From positions 1-64,000 of the forward strand of contig NZ_JBHMFT010000016.1 of assembly GCF_051433195.1 (NCBI RefSeq): DNA of 64,000 bases, given 5' to 3'. Origin of the DNA: Falsiroseomonas sp051433195. Lineage in GTDB: Bacteria; Pseudomonadota; Alphaproteobacteria; Acetobacterales; Acetobacteraceae. This document shows, piece by piece, positions 1 to 9,464 of the stretch. The stretch's first letter is position 1, and the number at the start of each line of letters is the position of its first letter. The notes beneath the pieces were generated by a model, which worked only from the letters and a program-made list of their open reading frames with translations, did no database searches and was not told the DNA's origin. A program made the translations under genes and the position numbers.

Positions 1-261
1 TCGCCGGCCAACATCAACCGGCAGGCGGGTTCGGCCGGCGGCATTCCGCCGACGGGCACCATCGGGCCGGTGTCGTTCACCGACACCTTCACCTCCACGC
101 CGCTGCTTGTCGGTGAGCTTTACACCATCTCGCTGCGCTCGACCGCGGGCGCCACGATCAGCCCCGGCGAGCCGGTTTCGGTGCCGGAGCCTACTTCGCT
201 CGCGATCCTGGGTGCGGGCCTGTTCGGCCTCGGCCTGGTCCGCCGCCGTCAGCGTAACTGA
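1..261 (+). CDS. PEP-CTERM sorting-domain protein, C-terminal fragment
   Basis: The window opens inside this gene. The reading frame is open from base 1 and ends at a TGA at 259-261, giving 86 visible residues. The C-terminus has the three-part PEP-CTERM signal: the motif VPEPTSLAILG, a hydrophobic segment (GAGLFGLGLV) and a terminal basic cluster (RRRQRN). Proteins of this family are exported and then processed by an exosortase at the cell envelope, usually in bacteria that make exopolysaccharide. The preceding residues are Ser/Thr/Gly-rich, as expected for a secreted surface protein. The N-terminus and functional domain lie outside the window, so its role cannot be named. No exosortase gene is visible here. 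Confidence 0.85.
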   Translation, partial: SPANINRQAGSAGGIPPTGTIGPVSFTDTFTSTPLLVGELYTISLRSTAGATISPGEPVSVPEPTSLAILGAGLFGLGLVRRRQRN

Positions 262-317
262 GGCCTGACGAGGGGCGGCGCGGCGAAAAGCCCGCGCCGC
301 CCCGGTGGCCTCAGGCC
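262..317. terminator. Nested hairpin between convergent genes
   Basis: A perfect 12-bp GC-only inverted repeat (272-283 with 292-303, loop CGAAAAGC) lies directly after the PEP-CTERM stop codon. It is enclosed by a second pair of arms, GGCCTGA (262-268) and TCAGGCC (311-317), the latter overlapping the stop of the convergent aldehyde dehydrogenase. No strong T-run follows on either strand. It is probably a shared bidirectional transcription stop or mRNA 3'-end stabiliser. Confidence 0.6.
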
Positions 318-1822
318 ATGTTCACCATGATCGTCTTCTTGTGGGTGAAGTGCTCCAGCATCGATTCCAGCGAGGCTTCCTTGCCGAGCCCGCTGGACTT
401 CACGCCGCCGTAGCTGAGGTTCGCCTGCACCACCAGGTTCTGGTTGATCTGCACCAGGCCTGCCTCCAGCCGATGCGCCAGGTCCAGGCCGACCTTCAGG
501 TTGTTGGTCCAGAGCGAGGCGGCCAGGCCGTATTCGCTGTCATTCGCCTCCGCCAGCACCGCCTCCGGGTCGTCGAAGGGCTGGATGACGGTGACCGGTC
601 CGAAGATCTCCTCCCGCACCAGGCGGCTTTTCGCATCGAGGCCGGTGAAGATGACCGGGCGGATGAACAGCCCCTTCTTCAGCGCCGGGTCGGTGGGCAT
701 GGCGGAGCAGACATGCGCGGTGGCGCCCGGCGTCCTGGTGCCTTCCTCGATGAAGCCCTGCACCTTGTCGAACTGGTCCTGGCTGATGATGGTGCCGATG
801 TCGGTCTTCTCATCCAGCGGGTCCCCCATCACCATCTTGTCGACGGCGTCCTTCATCGCGGCAACGAAGCGGTCGAAGATCGGGCGCTCGACATAGATCC
901 GCGACGCCGCGGTGCAGGACTGGCCCTGGCGGGTGAAGCGCATGGAGGTCAGCGCGCCGGAGACCGTCTTGTCGAATTCGCAATCGGCGAAGACGATCAT
1001 CGGCGACTTGCCGCCGAGCTCCAGCGTCACCGGAATCAGCTTCTCGGCCGCCGCGCGGGCGACGATCTTGCCGGTCTCGACCGAGCCCGTGAAGGTCACC
1101 TTCTTCACCAGCGGATGCGCCACCAGCGGCGCGCCGCATTCCGGGCCCTGGCCCGAGACCATGTTGAAGACGCCGGGCGGCAGGATGCGGTTCAGGATCT
1201 CGCAGATGCGCAGCACGGTCAGCGGCGCTTCCTCCGCACTTTTCACCACCACGGCGTTGCCGGCCACCAGCGCGGGCGCCACCTTCAGCGCCATCAGCAG
1301 CATCGGCACGTTCCACGGGATGATGGCGCCGACCACGCCGAGCGGCTCCCGCACCGTCACCGACAGCACGTTGGGGGCGAAGGGCACGCTCTCGCCCTTC
1401 AACTCGCCGCCGAGGCCGCCGAAGAATTCGAAAACGTCGGCCACGACATTCGCCTCGACGCGCGACTCGGTGCGCAGCGCCTTGCCGGTTTCCAGCGCGA
1501 TCAGCAGGCCGAGTTCATCGACATGGGCGCGGATGGCGGCGGCGCAGGCATGCACCAGGGCGCCGCGCTTGCGGGCCGGCACCTTCGCCCAGGCCTTCTG
1601 CGCCTTCGCGGCGGACTGCACGGCCGCATCCACATCCGCCGCATCGCCTTCAGCCGCCTGGCCCACTTCGAGGCCGGTCGCCGGGTTCACAACGGCGAAG
1701 GTCCTGCCGGACCGCGCCGGCACATAGCGGCCGTCGATCAGGTGCACGCCGGACAGCGCCTTCGCCAGTGCGAAGGGGTCGGTGCTGGGGGCCTCCGGAG
1801 TCTTGTGGGGCTGGTCGAGCAT
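311..1822 (-). CDS. NAD(P)-dependent aldehyde dehydrogenase
   Basis: A cytoplasmic enzyme of the aldehyde dehydrogenase superfamily (503 aa, the usual length), oxidising an aldehyde to its carboxylate with NAD(P)+. Visible motifs are the oxyanion-hole asparagine in IPWNVP, the general base in ELGGKSP, the catalytic nucleophile Cys303 in RQGQSCTA, and EEIFGPV in the cofactor region. The open frame extends further upstream, but the start at 1822 is chosen because GGAGG lies just before it and the family alignment begins there. The gene is divergent from the CoA-transferase gene, with a 133-bp gap that probably holds both promoters. The aldehyde substrate cannot be told from sequence. An aldehyde dehydrogenase beside a CoA-transferase suggests a small acid/aldehyde catabolic unit (inference). 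Confidence 0.9.
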   Translation of the reverse strand: MLDQPHKTPEAPSTDPFALAKALSGVHLIDGRYVPARSGRTFAVVNPATGLEVGQAAEGDAADVDAAVQSAAKAQKAWAKVPARKRGALVHACAAAIRAHVDELGLLIALETGKALRTESRVEANVVADVFEFFGGLGGELKGESVPFAPNVLSVTVREPLGVVGAIIPWNVPMLLMALKVAPALVAGNAVVVKSAEEAPLTVLRICEILNRILPPGVFNMVSGQGPECGAPLVAHPLVKKVTFTGSVETGKIVARAAAEKLIPVTLELGGKSPMIVFADCEFDKTVSGALTSMRFTRQGQSCTAASRIYVERPIFDRFVAAMKDAVDKMVMGDPLDEKTDIGTIISQDQFDKVQGFIEEGTRTPGATAHVCSAMPTDPALKKGLFIRPVIFTGLDAKSRLVREEIFGPVTVIQPFDDPEAVLAEANDSEYGLAASLWTNNLKVGLDLAHRLEAGLVQINQNLVVQANLSYGGVKSSGLGKEASLESMLEHFTHKKTIMVNMA

Positions 1823-1955
1823 GGGTTTCCTCCCAGGTGGTCGCGGCCCTATAAGCGCGGGCCGCGGGGGCATGATGGCCGTCGGCCGGAACATGCGTCG
1901 GCACGGGCCGGGCCGCAATGCCGGGTCGGCCACCAACGAAGGGACTGGAGTTATC

Positions 1956-3164
1956 ATGGAGAAGGCGCCGAGTGGCCCGCTGCGGGGCCTCAGGGTCCTC
2001 GACCTCACCCGGGTGCTGGCCGGCCCGACCTGCACGCAGATGCTGGGCGACCTCGGCGCCGAGGTCATCAAGATCGAGCGGCCGGAAGCCGGCGACGACA
2101 CGCGCGGCTTTGCACCGCCGGTCTGGCCGGAGACGAAGGAAAGCGCCTACTTCCTCGGCGTGAACCGCAACAAGAAGTCGCTGACGCTGGATATCTCCAA
2201 GCCCGAGGGCCAGGACATCATCCACCAGCTGCTGGATGGCTGCGACATCCTGGTCGAGAACTTCAAGGTCGGCGCGCTGGCCAAGTATGGCCTCGGCTTC
2301 GAACAGCTCTCGCAGAAATTCCCGGGGCTGATCTACTGCTCCATCACCGGCTTCGGCCAGACCGGCCCCTATGCACCGCGCCCGGGCTACGATTCGCTGA
2401 TCCAGGCGATGGGCGGCGTGATGTCGCTGACCGGGGAGCCCGACGGGCTGCCGCAGAAGGTCGGCGTGCCGGTCGCGGACCTGTTCGCGGGCCTGTATGG
2501 CTGCATCGGCATCCTGGCGGCGCTGCGCCACCGCGAACGCACGGGGCAGGGGCAGCAGGTGGATATCGGCATGCTGGACACCAGCGTGGCCTGGCTGGCG
2601 AACCAGGGCATGAACTTCCTGGCGACCAAGGAAAACCCGGCGCGGCTGGGCAACCAGCATCCGAACATCGTGCCTTACCAGGTGTTCCCGACGCGGGACG
2701 GCCACATCGTGCTGTCCGTCGGCAACGACCCGACCTTCGCCCGCTTCTGCGAGGTGACGGGCCAGCAGGCGCTGCTGTCCGACGAGCGCTTCGCCACCAA
2801 CGCGTCCCGCGTCGCGAACCGGGAGTTCGTGACGCAGACGCTGACGCCGGTGATGCAGTCCCGCAGCACCGATGAATGGGTGACGGCGCTGGAGGCCGCG
2901 AAGATCGGTTGCGGCCCGATCAACACGCTGGAGAAGGTGTTCGCCGACCCGCATGTTCAGGCGCGGAAGGTGGTGGTGGAGATGCCGCATTCCTCCGGCG
3001 CCACGGTGGAGGTCATCGCCAACCCGGTGCGGCTGTCCGCGACGCCGACGGATTACCGCGTCGCGCCGCCGCTGCTCGGCGAGCATTCGGAGGATGTGCT
3101 CTCCGGCCTGCTCGGCATGAGCGAGGCGCAGATCGCGGCGCTGCGGACCAAGGGCATCGTCTGA
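1956..3164 (+). CDS. Class III CoA-transferase (CaiB/BaiF family)
   Basis: Transfers coenzyme A between an acyl-CoA and a free carboxylic acid in the cytoplasm. The protein (402 aa) has the typical N-terminal start LRVLDLTRVLAGP and GAEVIKIERP. The conserved catalytic aspartate of the family is at about residue 175 in VPVADLFAG. QQVDIGMLD lies in the central domain. The frame is open from 1782, but the ATG at 1956 follows GGAG at good spacing and matches the family N-terminus. The next gene starts immediately after the stop codon (TGA then ATG), so the two are co-transcribed and probably translationally coupled. Family members act on formate/oxalate, carnitine, bile acids, succinate or malate. 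The substrate here is unknown. Confidence 0.9.
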   Translation: MEKAPSGPLRGLRVLDLTRVLAGPTCTQMLGDLGAEVIKIERPEAGDDTRGFAPPVWPETKESAYFLGVNRNKKSLTLDISKPEGQDIIHQLLDGCDILVENFKVGALAKYGLGFEQLSQKFPGLIYCSITGFGQTGPYAPRPGYDSLIQAMGGVMSLTGEPDGLPQKVGVPVADLFAGLYGCIGILAALRHRERTGQGQQVDIGMLDTSVAWLANQGMNFLATKENPARLGNQHPNIVPYQVFPTRDGHIVLSVGNDPTFARFCEVTGQQALLSDERFATNASRVANREFVTQTLTPVMQSRSTDEWVTALEAAKIGCGPINTLEKVFADPHVQARKVVVEMPHSSGATVEVIANPVRLSATPTDYRVAPPLLGEHSEDVLSGLLGMSEAQIAALRTKGIV

Positions 3165-3998
3165 ATGCGACGCGGAAGGCTGCGCTACCTGCTGGGTGCG
3201 GCCTTCTTCGAGCTGGCCTGGACCGAATGGGGGCCGCAGGACGGCGCGCCCGTGGTCTGCGTGCATGGCCTGACCCGGAATGGGCGGGATTTCGACATGC
3301 TGGCGCAGGCGCTGGCTGGGGCCGGGCGGCGCGTGTTCTGCCCGGACCTGCCGGGGCGCGGCTTATCGCAATGGCTGCCGGATGCGCGGATGTATGCGCC
3401 GCCCGCCTATGTCACGGCGCTGGCGCATCTGCTGGCGAGGCTGGAGGGGCCGGTCGATTGGGTCGGCACCTCGCTGGGCGGCATCTGCGGCATGATGGTG
3501 GCCGCCGCCGAAGGCCACCCGATCCGCCGGCTGGTCCTGAACGACATCGGCAGCCGGGTGCCCGAGGCCGCAGTCGCCCGCATCGCACGCTACATGCAGC
3601 AGGAATTGCGCTTCGACGACCTGGCGGGGCTGGAGGCGCATCTGCGCGAGGTGCACGCGCCCTTCGGGCCACTCACCGACGCGGCGTGGCGGCACATGGC
3701 GGAGACCAGCGCGCGGGCCCTGCCGGATGGCGGCATCGCGCCGCATTATGACCCGGCGATCGGCCTGCCCTTTGCGCAAGCCGCGCAGGGGCCGATCGAA
3801 CTCGGCGCGCTGTGGGACCGGGTGCGCGGGCCGGTTCTGCTGCTGCGCGGCGCCGAGAGTGATGTTCTGGAGGCGTCGACGGCCGCCGAGATGGCAAGTC
3901 GACCGGGGGTACAACTGCTGGAGATCGCTGGCGCGGGGCATGCGCCGGCGCTGGTGGATGCGGATCAGGTGCTGCGGGTCGTGGCGTTTTTGGCCTGA
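3165..3998 (+). CDS. Alpha/beta-fold hydrolase
   Basis: A 277-residue cytoplasmic alpha/beta hydrolase. The oxyanion-hole region VCVHGLTRNGRDF follows strand 3, the nucleophile elbow GTSLGG puts the catalytic serine at residue 103, and a C-terminal histidine occurs in GAGHAP. An aspartate in the VLLLRGAESD segment is the likely acid residue. Its ATG follows the stop codon of the CoA-transferase gene without a gap. A thioesterase or ester/lactone hydrolase role alongside the CoA-transferase is plausible, but the substrate is not determined by sequence. Confidence 0.82.
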   Translation: MRRGRLRYLLGAAFFELAWTEWGPQDGAPVVCVHGLTRNGRDFDMLAQALAGAGRRVFCPDLPGRGLSQWLPDARMYAPPAYVTALAHLLARLEGPVDWVGTSLGGICGMMVAAAEGHPIRRLVLNDIGSRVPEAAVARIARYMQQELRFDDLAGLEAHLREVHAPFGPLTDAAWRHMAETSARALPDGGIAPHYDPAIGLPFAQAAQGPIELGALWDRVRGPVLLLRGAESDVLEASTAAEMASRPGVQLLEIAGAGHAPALVDADQVLRVVAFLA

Positions 3999-4021
3999 CC
4001 AGGCAGCCTTGCCACCTGGTC
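3997..4021. terminator. Convergent-gene hairpin
   Basis: Perfect 7-bp arms GACCAGG (3997-4003) and CCTGGTC (4015-4021) with an 11-nt loop begin inside the hydrolase stop codon. The hairpin sits in the 28-bp gap before the end of the convergent gene at 4027. No clear T-run follows. It is a candidate bidirectional terminator. Confidence 0.4.
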
Positions 4022-4026
4022 TCGCA

Positions 4027-4587
4027 TTACTGACGGCTCAGTTTCTCGCGCATGATGCCGAGCCAGGCAATGACGATCGCGATCAGAAAGCCCACCGGAA
4101 TGTTTTGAACTGTCGTCGTGGGCTGACAGAGAGCGTCATAGTGGCCCTTATGCTGCTGTACCAAAGCTGAGACCATCTCATTCTGGTCGTTCGCTTCCTG
4201 AAGAAAATGTTGAATGATTTGAGGTATCGAGGGACGAAGATTGGATTGCTGGAGGGCTTCAAGCTGGGAAAGAATGTCGACTGCCAAGCCATAAACCCTG
4301 CTGAGCGCTGAACTCTGGTCACGAATGGACTGATTCGTACGCCAACGCTGCTGGCGTGGTTGCCGAACCGCGATTTGCTTGCGCAGGTCAAGCATATCCG
4401 ATCGGCTCTTAAGCTGCTGCAGCGCGCTATTGAGATCCCTGCGTAGCTTGTCGATCTGCGCCTGATTGTCAGTGTGATCTGGGTCGCCAGGATTGGTTCC
4501 AGGCGGAGCGAGAAAGGCGGGATGGCGGACCATTGCCGCCTGGATGGCCCGCAGGGTCGCCTCGATGGCGGGAAGTCCCGATGCCAC
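4027..4587 (-). CDS. Unknown protein with coiled-coil stretch and C-terminal membrane segment
   Basis: I do not recognise this gene. It encodes about 186 residues. The N-terminal half has a Pro/Gly-rich loop followed by a heptad-like, charged stretch (QAQIDKLRRDLNSALQQL) that may form a coiled coil. A single hydrophobic segment, IPVGFLIAIVIAWLGI, lies 10-25 residues from the C-terminus, suggesting a tail-anchored membrane protein facing the cytoplasm. I chose the GTG at 4587 because GGGAG lies six bases upstream; an in-frame TTG at 4593 is the alternative. Base and codon use are clearly more AT-rich than all neighbours, with codons such as AAA, TTG and CAA common. That suggests recent acquisition. 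It is convergent with the hydrolase and has no recognisable functional partner. Confidence 0.6.
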   Translation of the reverse strand: MASGLPAIEATLRAIQAAMVRHPAFLAPPGTNPGDPDHTDNQAQIDKLRRDLNSALQQLKSRSDMLDLRKQIAVRQPRQQRWRTNQSIRDQSSALSRVYGLAVDILSQLEALQQSNLRPSIPQIIQHFLQEANDQNEMVSALVQQHKGHYDALCQPTTTVQNIPVGFLIAIVIAWLGIMREKLSRQ

Positions 4588-4593
4588 AGCCAA

Positions 4594-4682
4594 CTCCCGT
4601 CTGAAGCGAGGTTGTTGCCGTCAACAAGCTACCGACGTTGCAATATCATTTCAATATCCTTTTGTCTGACGCGCGGCGTCAT
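4594..4682. promoter_or_regulatory. AT-rich upstream region of the unknown membrane protein
   Basis: This 89-bp gap is the most AT-rich short stretch in the first 10 kb, with the run CAATATCATTTCAATATCC at about 4640-4658. It lies upstream of the minus-strand gene at 4587, so it is the likely promoter region. No exact -35/-10 pair can be fixed by eye. Confidence 0.3.
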
Positions 4683-4979
4683 TCAAGGGCGCAGTTCGCG
4701 TCGGAATTTTCGCGGTGGCGTTACCCGATCCAAGGATAACCAACCATTTCGGAGAGCCCACCACTGCCAGCGGCTCAGTGCGAACCTTGGCGGGGAGGGA
4801 AGGGATGGAAGCCGCAGGTCCTTCCCGTCGAACGTCACCCTGTCTGCCACCCTTCCTTTGCGCACGGCATGAAGCCGCCACCATGCAATGGCCTTGGCTT
4901 GATCGTCTCGGGCATGGGTGAAGGAAACCAGCGCTTCCACCTCCGCCCGCTGTGCGCGTATTGCTGCAAGGTCGTTCAC
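4683..4979 (-). CDS. Small unknown protein downstream of hemB
   Basis: A possible 98-residue protein starting with GTG at 4979, two bases after the hemB stop codon on the same strand. It would be read by the metY-hemB transcript and may be translationally coupled. The sequence is basic, with tryptophan-rich patches (IAWWRLHA, SRWQWWALRNGW) and no signal peptide or membrane segment. I recognise no family. Its 3' part enters the AT-richer patch shared with the next gene. Support is the tight spacing and the reading frame; the ribosome-binding site (GCGGGGTAGAC) is weak. It could be a chance open frame. Confidence 0.42.
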   Translation of the reverse strand: MNDLAAIRAQRAEVEALVSFTHARDDQAKAIAWWRLHAVRKGRVADRVTFDGKDLRLPSLPSPPRFALSRWQWWALRNGWLSLDRVTPPRKFRRELRP

Positions 4980-4981
4980 GT

Positions 4982-5982
<1,001 letters not shown>

Positions 5983-5986
<4 letters not shown>

Positions 5987-7275
5987 GCCGCGGCGGCCAG
6001 GGCCTGGTCGAGATCGGCGATGATGTCGTCGATATGCTCGATGCCGATCGACAGCCGGACATAGCCGGGGGTGACGCCGGAGGCCGCCTGCTCCTCCACC
6101 GAAAGCTGGCTGTGGGTGGTGGTGGCCGGGTGGATCGCCAGCGACCGCGCGTCACCGATATTGGCGACGTGGTAGAACATCTTAAGCGCCTCGATGAACT
6201 TCCGGCCGGCGTCGGCGCCCGCCTTCAACTCGAAGCCCATCAGCGAACCATATCCGCCCTTCAGCGCCGCATCGGCCCGCCTGCGGCTTTCGCCGCTCTG
6301 CTGGCTCGGGTGGATCACCTTCGCCACGGCCGGGTGCCCGGCGAGGAATTCCGCGACCTTCACCGCATTGGCGCAATGGCGCTCCATCCGCAGCGGCAGC
6401 GTCTCCAGCCCCTGCAACGTCAGGAAGGCGTTCATCGGCGCCATCGGCGCGCCGAGGTCGCGCAGCAGGATGACGCGCATGCGGATGATGTAGGCAACCG
6501 GCCCCATCGGCTTCACCGCCTGGGTCCAGACGGCGCCATGGTAGCTCGGGTCCGGCTTGTTCAGGGTCGGGAAACGGGCGGCATTGGCCTCCCAGTCGAA
6601 GTTGCCGCCATCCACCACGACACCGCCGATGCTGGTGCCGTGGCCGCCGATCCACTTGGTGGTGGAGTGCATGACGATGGCCGCCCCCAGCGCCAGCGGC
6701 TTGCACAGGATGGGGGCCGCGGTGTTGTCCATGATCAGCGGCACGCCGATCCCGCGGCCGAGCGCCGCCACCTCCGCGATCGGGAAGACCTGCAGCTTCG
6801 GGTTGGGCAGGGTCTCCGCGTACCAGCAGCGGGTGCGGTCATCGGTGGCGCGGACGAAGGCCTGCGGGTCCGCCGGGTCCACGAAGCGGACCTCGATGCC
6901 GAAGGATTTCAGCGTGTTGGCGAACAGGTTCCAGGTGCCGCCGTAGAGGTCCGTGGAGGAGACGATGTTGTCCCCGGCCTCGCACAGGTTCAGCACGCAG
7001 AAGGTCGTGGCCGCCTGGCCGGAGCCCACGGCGAGCGCCGCCACGCCACCTTCCAGCGCCGCCACGCGCTTCTCCAGCACGTCCACGGTGGGGTTCATGA
7101 TGCGGGTGTAGATGTTGCCCATCTCGGCCAGGCCGAACAGGCGCTGGGCGTGGCCGGTGTCCTGGAACTGGAAGGACGTGGTCTGGTGGATCGGCACCGC
7201 CACGGACCCCGTGGTCGGATCGGCGCGCCAGCCGGCGTGCAGCGCGATGGTTTCCGGCTTGTCCGATGCGGCCAT
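5983..7275 (-). CDS. metY: O-acetylhomoserine aminocarboxypropyltransferase / sulfhydrylase
   Basis: A PLP-dependent enzyme of the Cys/Met-metabolism family (430 aa). It makes homocysteine from O-acetyl- or O-succinylhomoserine and sulfide, or related transsulfuration products. Visible signatures are VPIHQTTSFQF near the N-terminus, YTRIMNPTVDVLEKRVAALEGG, and the PLP lysine in HSTTKWIGGHG. The C-terminus contains QLSVEEQAASGV and YVRLSIGIEHIDDI, typical of this family. The frame extends far upstream, but the ATG at 7275 is preceded by AGGAGA and matches the family start. It overlaps hemB by ATGA. Length and motifs favour MetY over cystathionine gamma-synthase. Confidence 0.92.
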
Positions 7276-7506
7276 GGTCGTGTTCTCCTGGTCCCGGGGC
7301 GATTCCTTGGGCGCATCCGTTCCATGCCGCGGGGGGCGGAGGCAAGGGTGAGGCTGGGCCCCTCCGCCGCGGGCGCGCCGGAGGCGATGTTTCTCCCGTT
7401 GCGGTGGCGATCGGAAAACGCTGCCCCGCGTCAGCAACCCTGCCCGTGACGCAAGATATGGCGGCGGAGGTTTCGTGCCGCCACACGGCGTGGTAACTCC
7501 GCCGGC
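7276..7506. promoter_or_regulatory. Divergent promoter region metY / rpiB
   Basis: A 231-bp gap between the divergent metY and rpiB starts, presumably holding both promoters. On the metY side a short hairpin, GCTG-ACGCGGGG-CAGC followed by GTTTTCC, lies about 140-160 bases before the start codon and could be an attenuator-like structure. I looked for the conserved cores of SAM-type riboswitches and did not find them. Confidence 0.35.
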
Positions 7507-7968
7507 ATGAGCCCCGCCGATATCCCCATCGCCCTCGGCAACGACCATGCCGGCACCGAATTGAAGGCGACGCTGCGCGCGGCGCTGGAGGCGGCCGGCC
7601 ATCCGGTGCTGGACCTCGGCACCCATGGCACCGAGAGCGTCGACTATCCCGATTTCGCCGCCGCCGTCTGCGCCGCCGTCACCGAGGGCCGCGCCCGCTT
7701 CGGCGTGCTGGTCTGCGGCACCGGCATCGGCATCTCGATCGCCGCCAACCGCAACCCGGCCATCCGCTGCGCCCTGGTGCAGGACAGCACCGGCGCGCGG
7801 CTGACGCGGCAGCACAACGACGCCAACGTCCTGGCCCTCGGCGCCCGCATGATCGGTGCGGAAGTGGCGCTGGACGCCCTGCGCACCTTCCTCGCCACGC
7901 CATATGAGGGCGGCCGGCATGACCGCCGGGTCCTCAAGCTCAGCCCCGCATGGAGCCCCTCGCCATGA
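7507..7968 (+). CDS. rpiB: Ribose-5-phosphate isomerase B
   Basis: Interconverts ribose 5-phosphate and ribulose 5-phosphate in the pentose phosphate pathway. The 153-aa protein has the RpiB/LacAB fold signatures: IALGNDHAGTELK at the N-terminus, VDYPDFA, and VLVCGTGIGISIAANR, which carries the active-site cysteine, followed by RLTRQHNDANVLALGAR. Its TGA overlaps the glyA ATG (ATGA). The rpiB-glyA pairing is common in alphaproteobacteria. A shared transcript would link pentose phosphate and one-carbon metabolism. Confidence 0.95.
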   Translation: MSPADIPIALGNDHAGTELKATLRAALEAAGHPVLDLGTHGTESVDYPDFAAAVCAAVTEGRARFGVLVCGTGIGISIAANRNPAIRCALVQDSTGARLTRQHNDANVLALGARMIGAEVALDALRTFLATPYEGGRHDRRVLKLSPAWSPSP

Positions 7969-9266
7969 ACGAGACAACCCCGGCGGTGACCCCCGCCCGC
8001 TTCTTCCAGGCCCCGGTGGCCGAGACCGACCCGGACATCGCCGCGACGCTGCGCGACGAGCTGATCCGCCAGCAGGACGGCATCGAGCTGATCGCCTCGG
8101 AGAACATCGTCTCCAAGGCGGTGCTGGAGGTGCAGGGCAGCGTGCTGACCAACAAATACGCCGAGGGCTATCCCGGCCGCCGCTACTATGGCGGCTGCGA
8201 GGTGGTGGACATCGCGGAGACGCTGGCGATCGAGCGCGCCAAGAAGCTGTTCGACTGCGGCTTCGCCAACGTCCAGCCGCATTCCGGCGCGCAGGCCAAC
8301 CAGGCGGTGTTCTTCGCCCTGATGCAGCCGGGCGACACCTTCATGGGCCTGGACCTGGCCGCCGGCGGCCACCTGACGCATGGCGCGCCGGCCAACCAGT
8401 CCGGCAAGTGGTTCAAGGTCGCGCCCTACACGGTGCGGCGCGAGGACCAGATCATCGACATGGATGAGGTTTCTCGAATTGCGCGGGAGACCAAGCCCAA
8501 GATCATCATCGGCGGCGGCTCCGCCTATGCCCGGACCTGGGACTTCGCCCGCTTCCGGGAGATCGCGGACGAGGTCGGCGCGGTGTTCATGGTGGACATG
8601 GCGCATTTCGCAGGCCTGGTCGCCGGCGGCGCGCACCCTTCGCCGTTCCCGCACGCGCATGTCGTGACCACCACCACCCACAAGACCCTGCGCGGCCCGC
8701 GCGGCGGCATGATCCTGACGAACGACGAGGCGCTGGCCAAGAAGTTCAACAGCGCGGTCTTCCCAGGCCTGCAGGGCGGCCCGCTGATGCATGTCATCGC
8801 CGCCAAGGCGGTGGCGTTCGGAGAGGCGCTGCGCCCGGAATTCCGCGCCTATGCGAAGCAGGTGGTGCTGAACGCCAAGGCGCTGGCGGCGGAGCTGAAG
8901 GGGCAGGGGCTCGACCTGGTCGCCGACGGCACCGACAACCACCTGGTGCTGGTCGACCTCCGCCCGAAGAAGCTGACCGGCAAGGCCGCCGAGGGCGCGC
9001 TGAACCGCGCCCACCTGACCTGCAACAAGAACGGCATCCCCTTCGACCCGGAGAAGCCGATGGTGACCTCCGGCGTCCGCCTCGGCAGCCCGGCCGCGAC
9101 GAGCCGCGGCTTCGGGGAGGCGGAGTTCAAGCTGGTGGGGCAGATGATCGGGGAAGTGCTGGACGGCCTCGCCAGGTCCAACGCGCCGGAGGCCAACGAG
9201 GCCGTGGAGCAGGCCGTGAAGGCGCGCGTCCTCGAACTCTGCAGCCGCTTCCCGATCTACGGCTGA
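7965..9266 (+). CDS. glyA: Serine hydroxymethyltransferase
   Basis: A PLP enzyme that converts serine and tetrahydrofolate to glycine and 5,10-methylene-tetrahydrofolate, the main source of one-carbon units. It is 433 aa. Visible signatures are ELIASENIVSKAVLE, NKYAEGYPGRRYYGGC, VQPHSGAQAN, and the PLP lysine in VTTTTHKTLRGPRGG. An in-frame ATG at 7950 exists, but the start at 7965 is preferred because it forms an ATGA overlap with rpiB, has GGAG upstream and matches the family N-terminus. A palindromic repeat cluster follows the stop and probably ends or trims the transcript before nrdR. Confidence 0.97.
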   Translation: MNETTPAVTPARFFQAPVAETDPDIAATLRDELIRQQDGIELIASENIVSKAVLEVQGSVLTNKYAEGYPGRRYYGGCEVVDIAETLAIERAKKLFDCGFANVQPHSGAQANQAVFFALMQPGDTFMGLDLAAGGHLTHGAPANQSGKWFKVAPYTVRREDQIIDMDEVSRIARETKPKIIIGGGSAYARTWDFARFREIADEVGAVFMVDMAHFAGLVAGGAHPSPFPHAHVVTTTTHKTLRGPRGGMILTNDEALAKKFNSAVFPGLQGGPLMHVIAAKAVAFGEALRPEFRAYAKQVVLNAKALAAELKGQGLDLVADGTDNHLVLVDLRPKKLTGKAAEGALNRAHLTCNKNGIPFDPEKPMVTSGVRLGSPAATSRGFGEAEFKLVGQMIGEVLDGLARSNAPEANEAVEQAVKARVLELCSRFPIYG

Positions 9267-9303
9267 GACCGATGCGCGCAAGCCCCCCTTTGCCGCCAGC
9301 AAA

Positions 9304-9424
9304 GCCCTCCACCCCCAGCGGGGGGAGAGGGTTGGGTGAGGGGGGGCGTGCCAAGTCCTGGGCGCGCTCCGAAACCTGCGCGACCCCCTCACCGAACCCT
9401 CTCCCCCTTGGAGGGGGAGAGGGC
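9304..9424. repeat. Inverted pair of a dispersed C/G-run palindrome
   Basis: Two copies of a dispersed repeat face each other in the glyA-nrdR gap. Copy one (9304-9346) ends in GAGAGGGTTGGGTGAGGGGG. Copy two (9384-9424) is in the opposite orientation and begins CCCCCTCACCGAACCCTC. Each copy can form its own C-run/G-run hairpin, and the pair can fold on each other around 9347-9383. The arrangement resembles the paired REP units (BIMEs) of enterobacteria. Related copies occur at 13797, 34274 and 42586. Confidence 0.75.
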
Positions 9425-9464
9425 ACTGCTGGCGTGCCTCCGGCACAGCCGAGGGCCTAAATTC

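Noticed and set aside
305..2875. An 856-residue open frame on the plus strand across the aldehyde dehydrogenase and CoA-transferase genes
   Set aside because: It is antisense or out of frame to two genes with clear family motifs, is His/Arg/Gly/Ala-rich and has no recognisable domain. It is a GC-driven shadow frame.
7276..7506. Possible SAM-sensing riboswitch upstream of metY
   Set aside because: metY genes of alphaproteobacteria can carry SAM riboswitches, but the conserved cores I would expect are not visible. Only a weak hairpin plus T-run remains. A covariance-model scan would be decisive.
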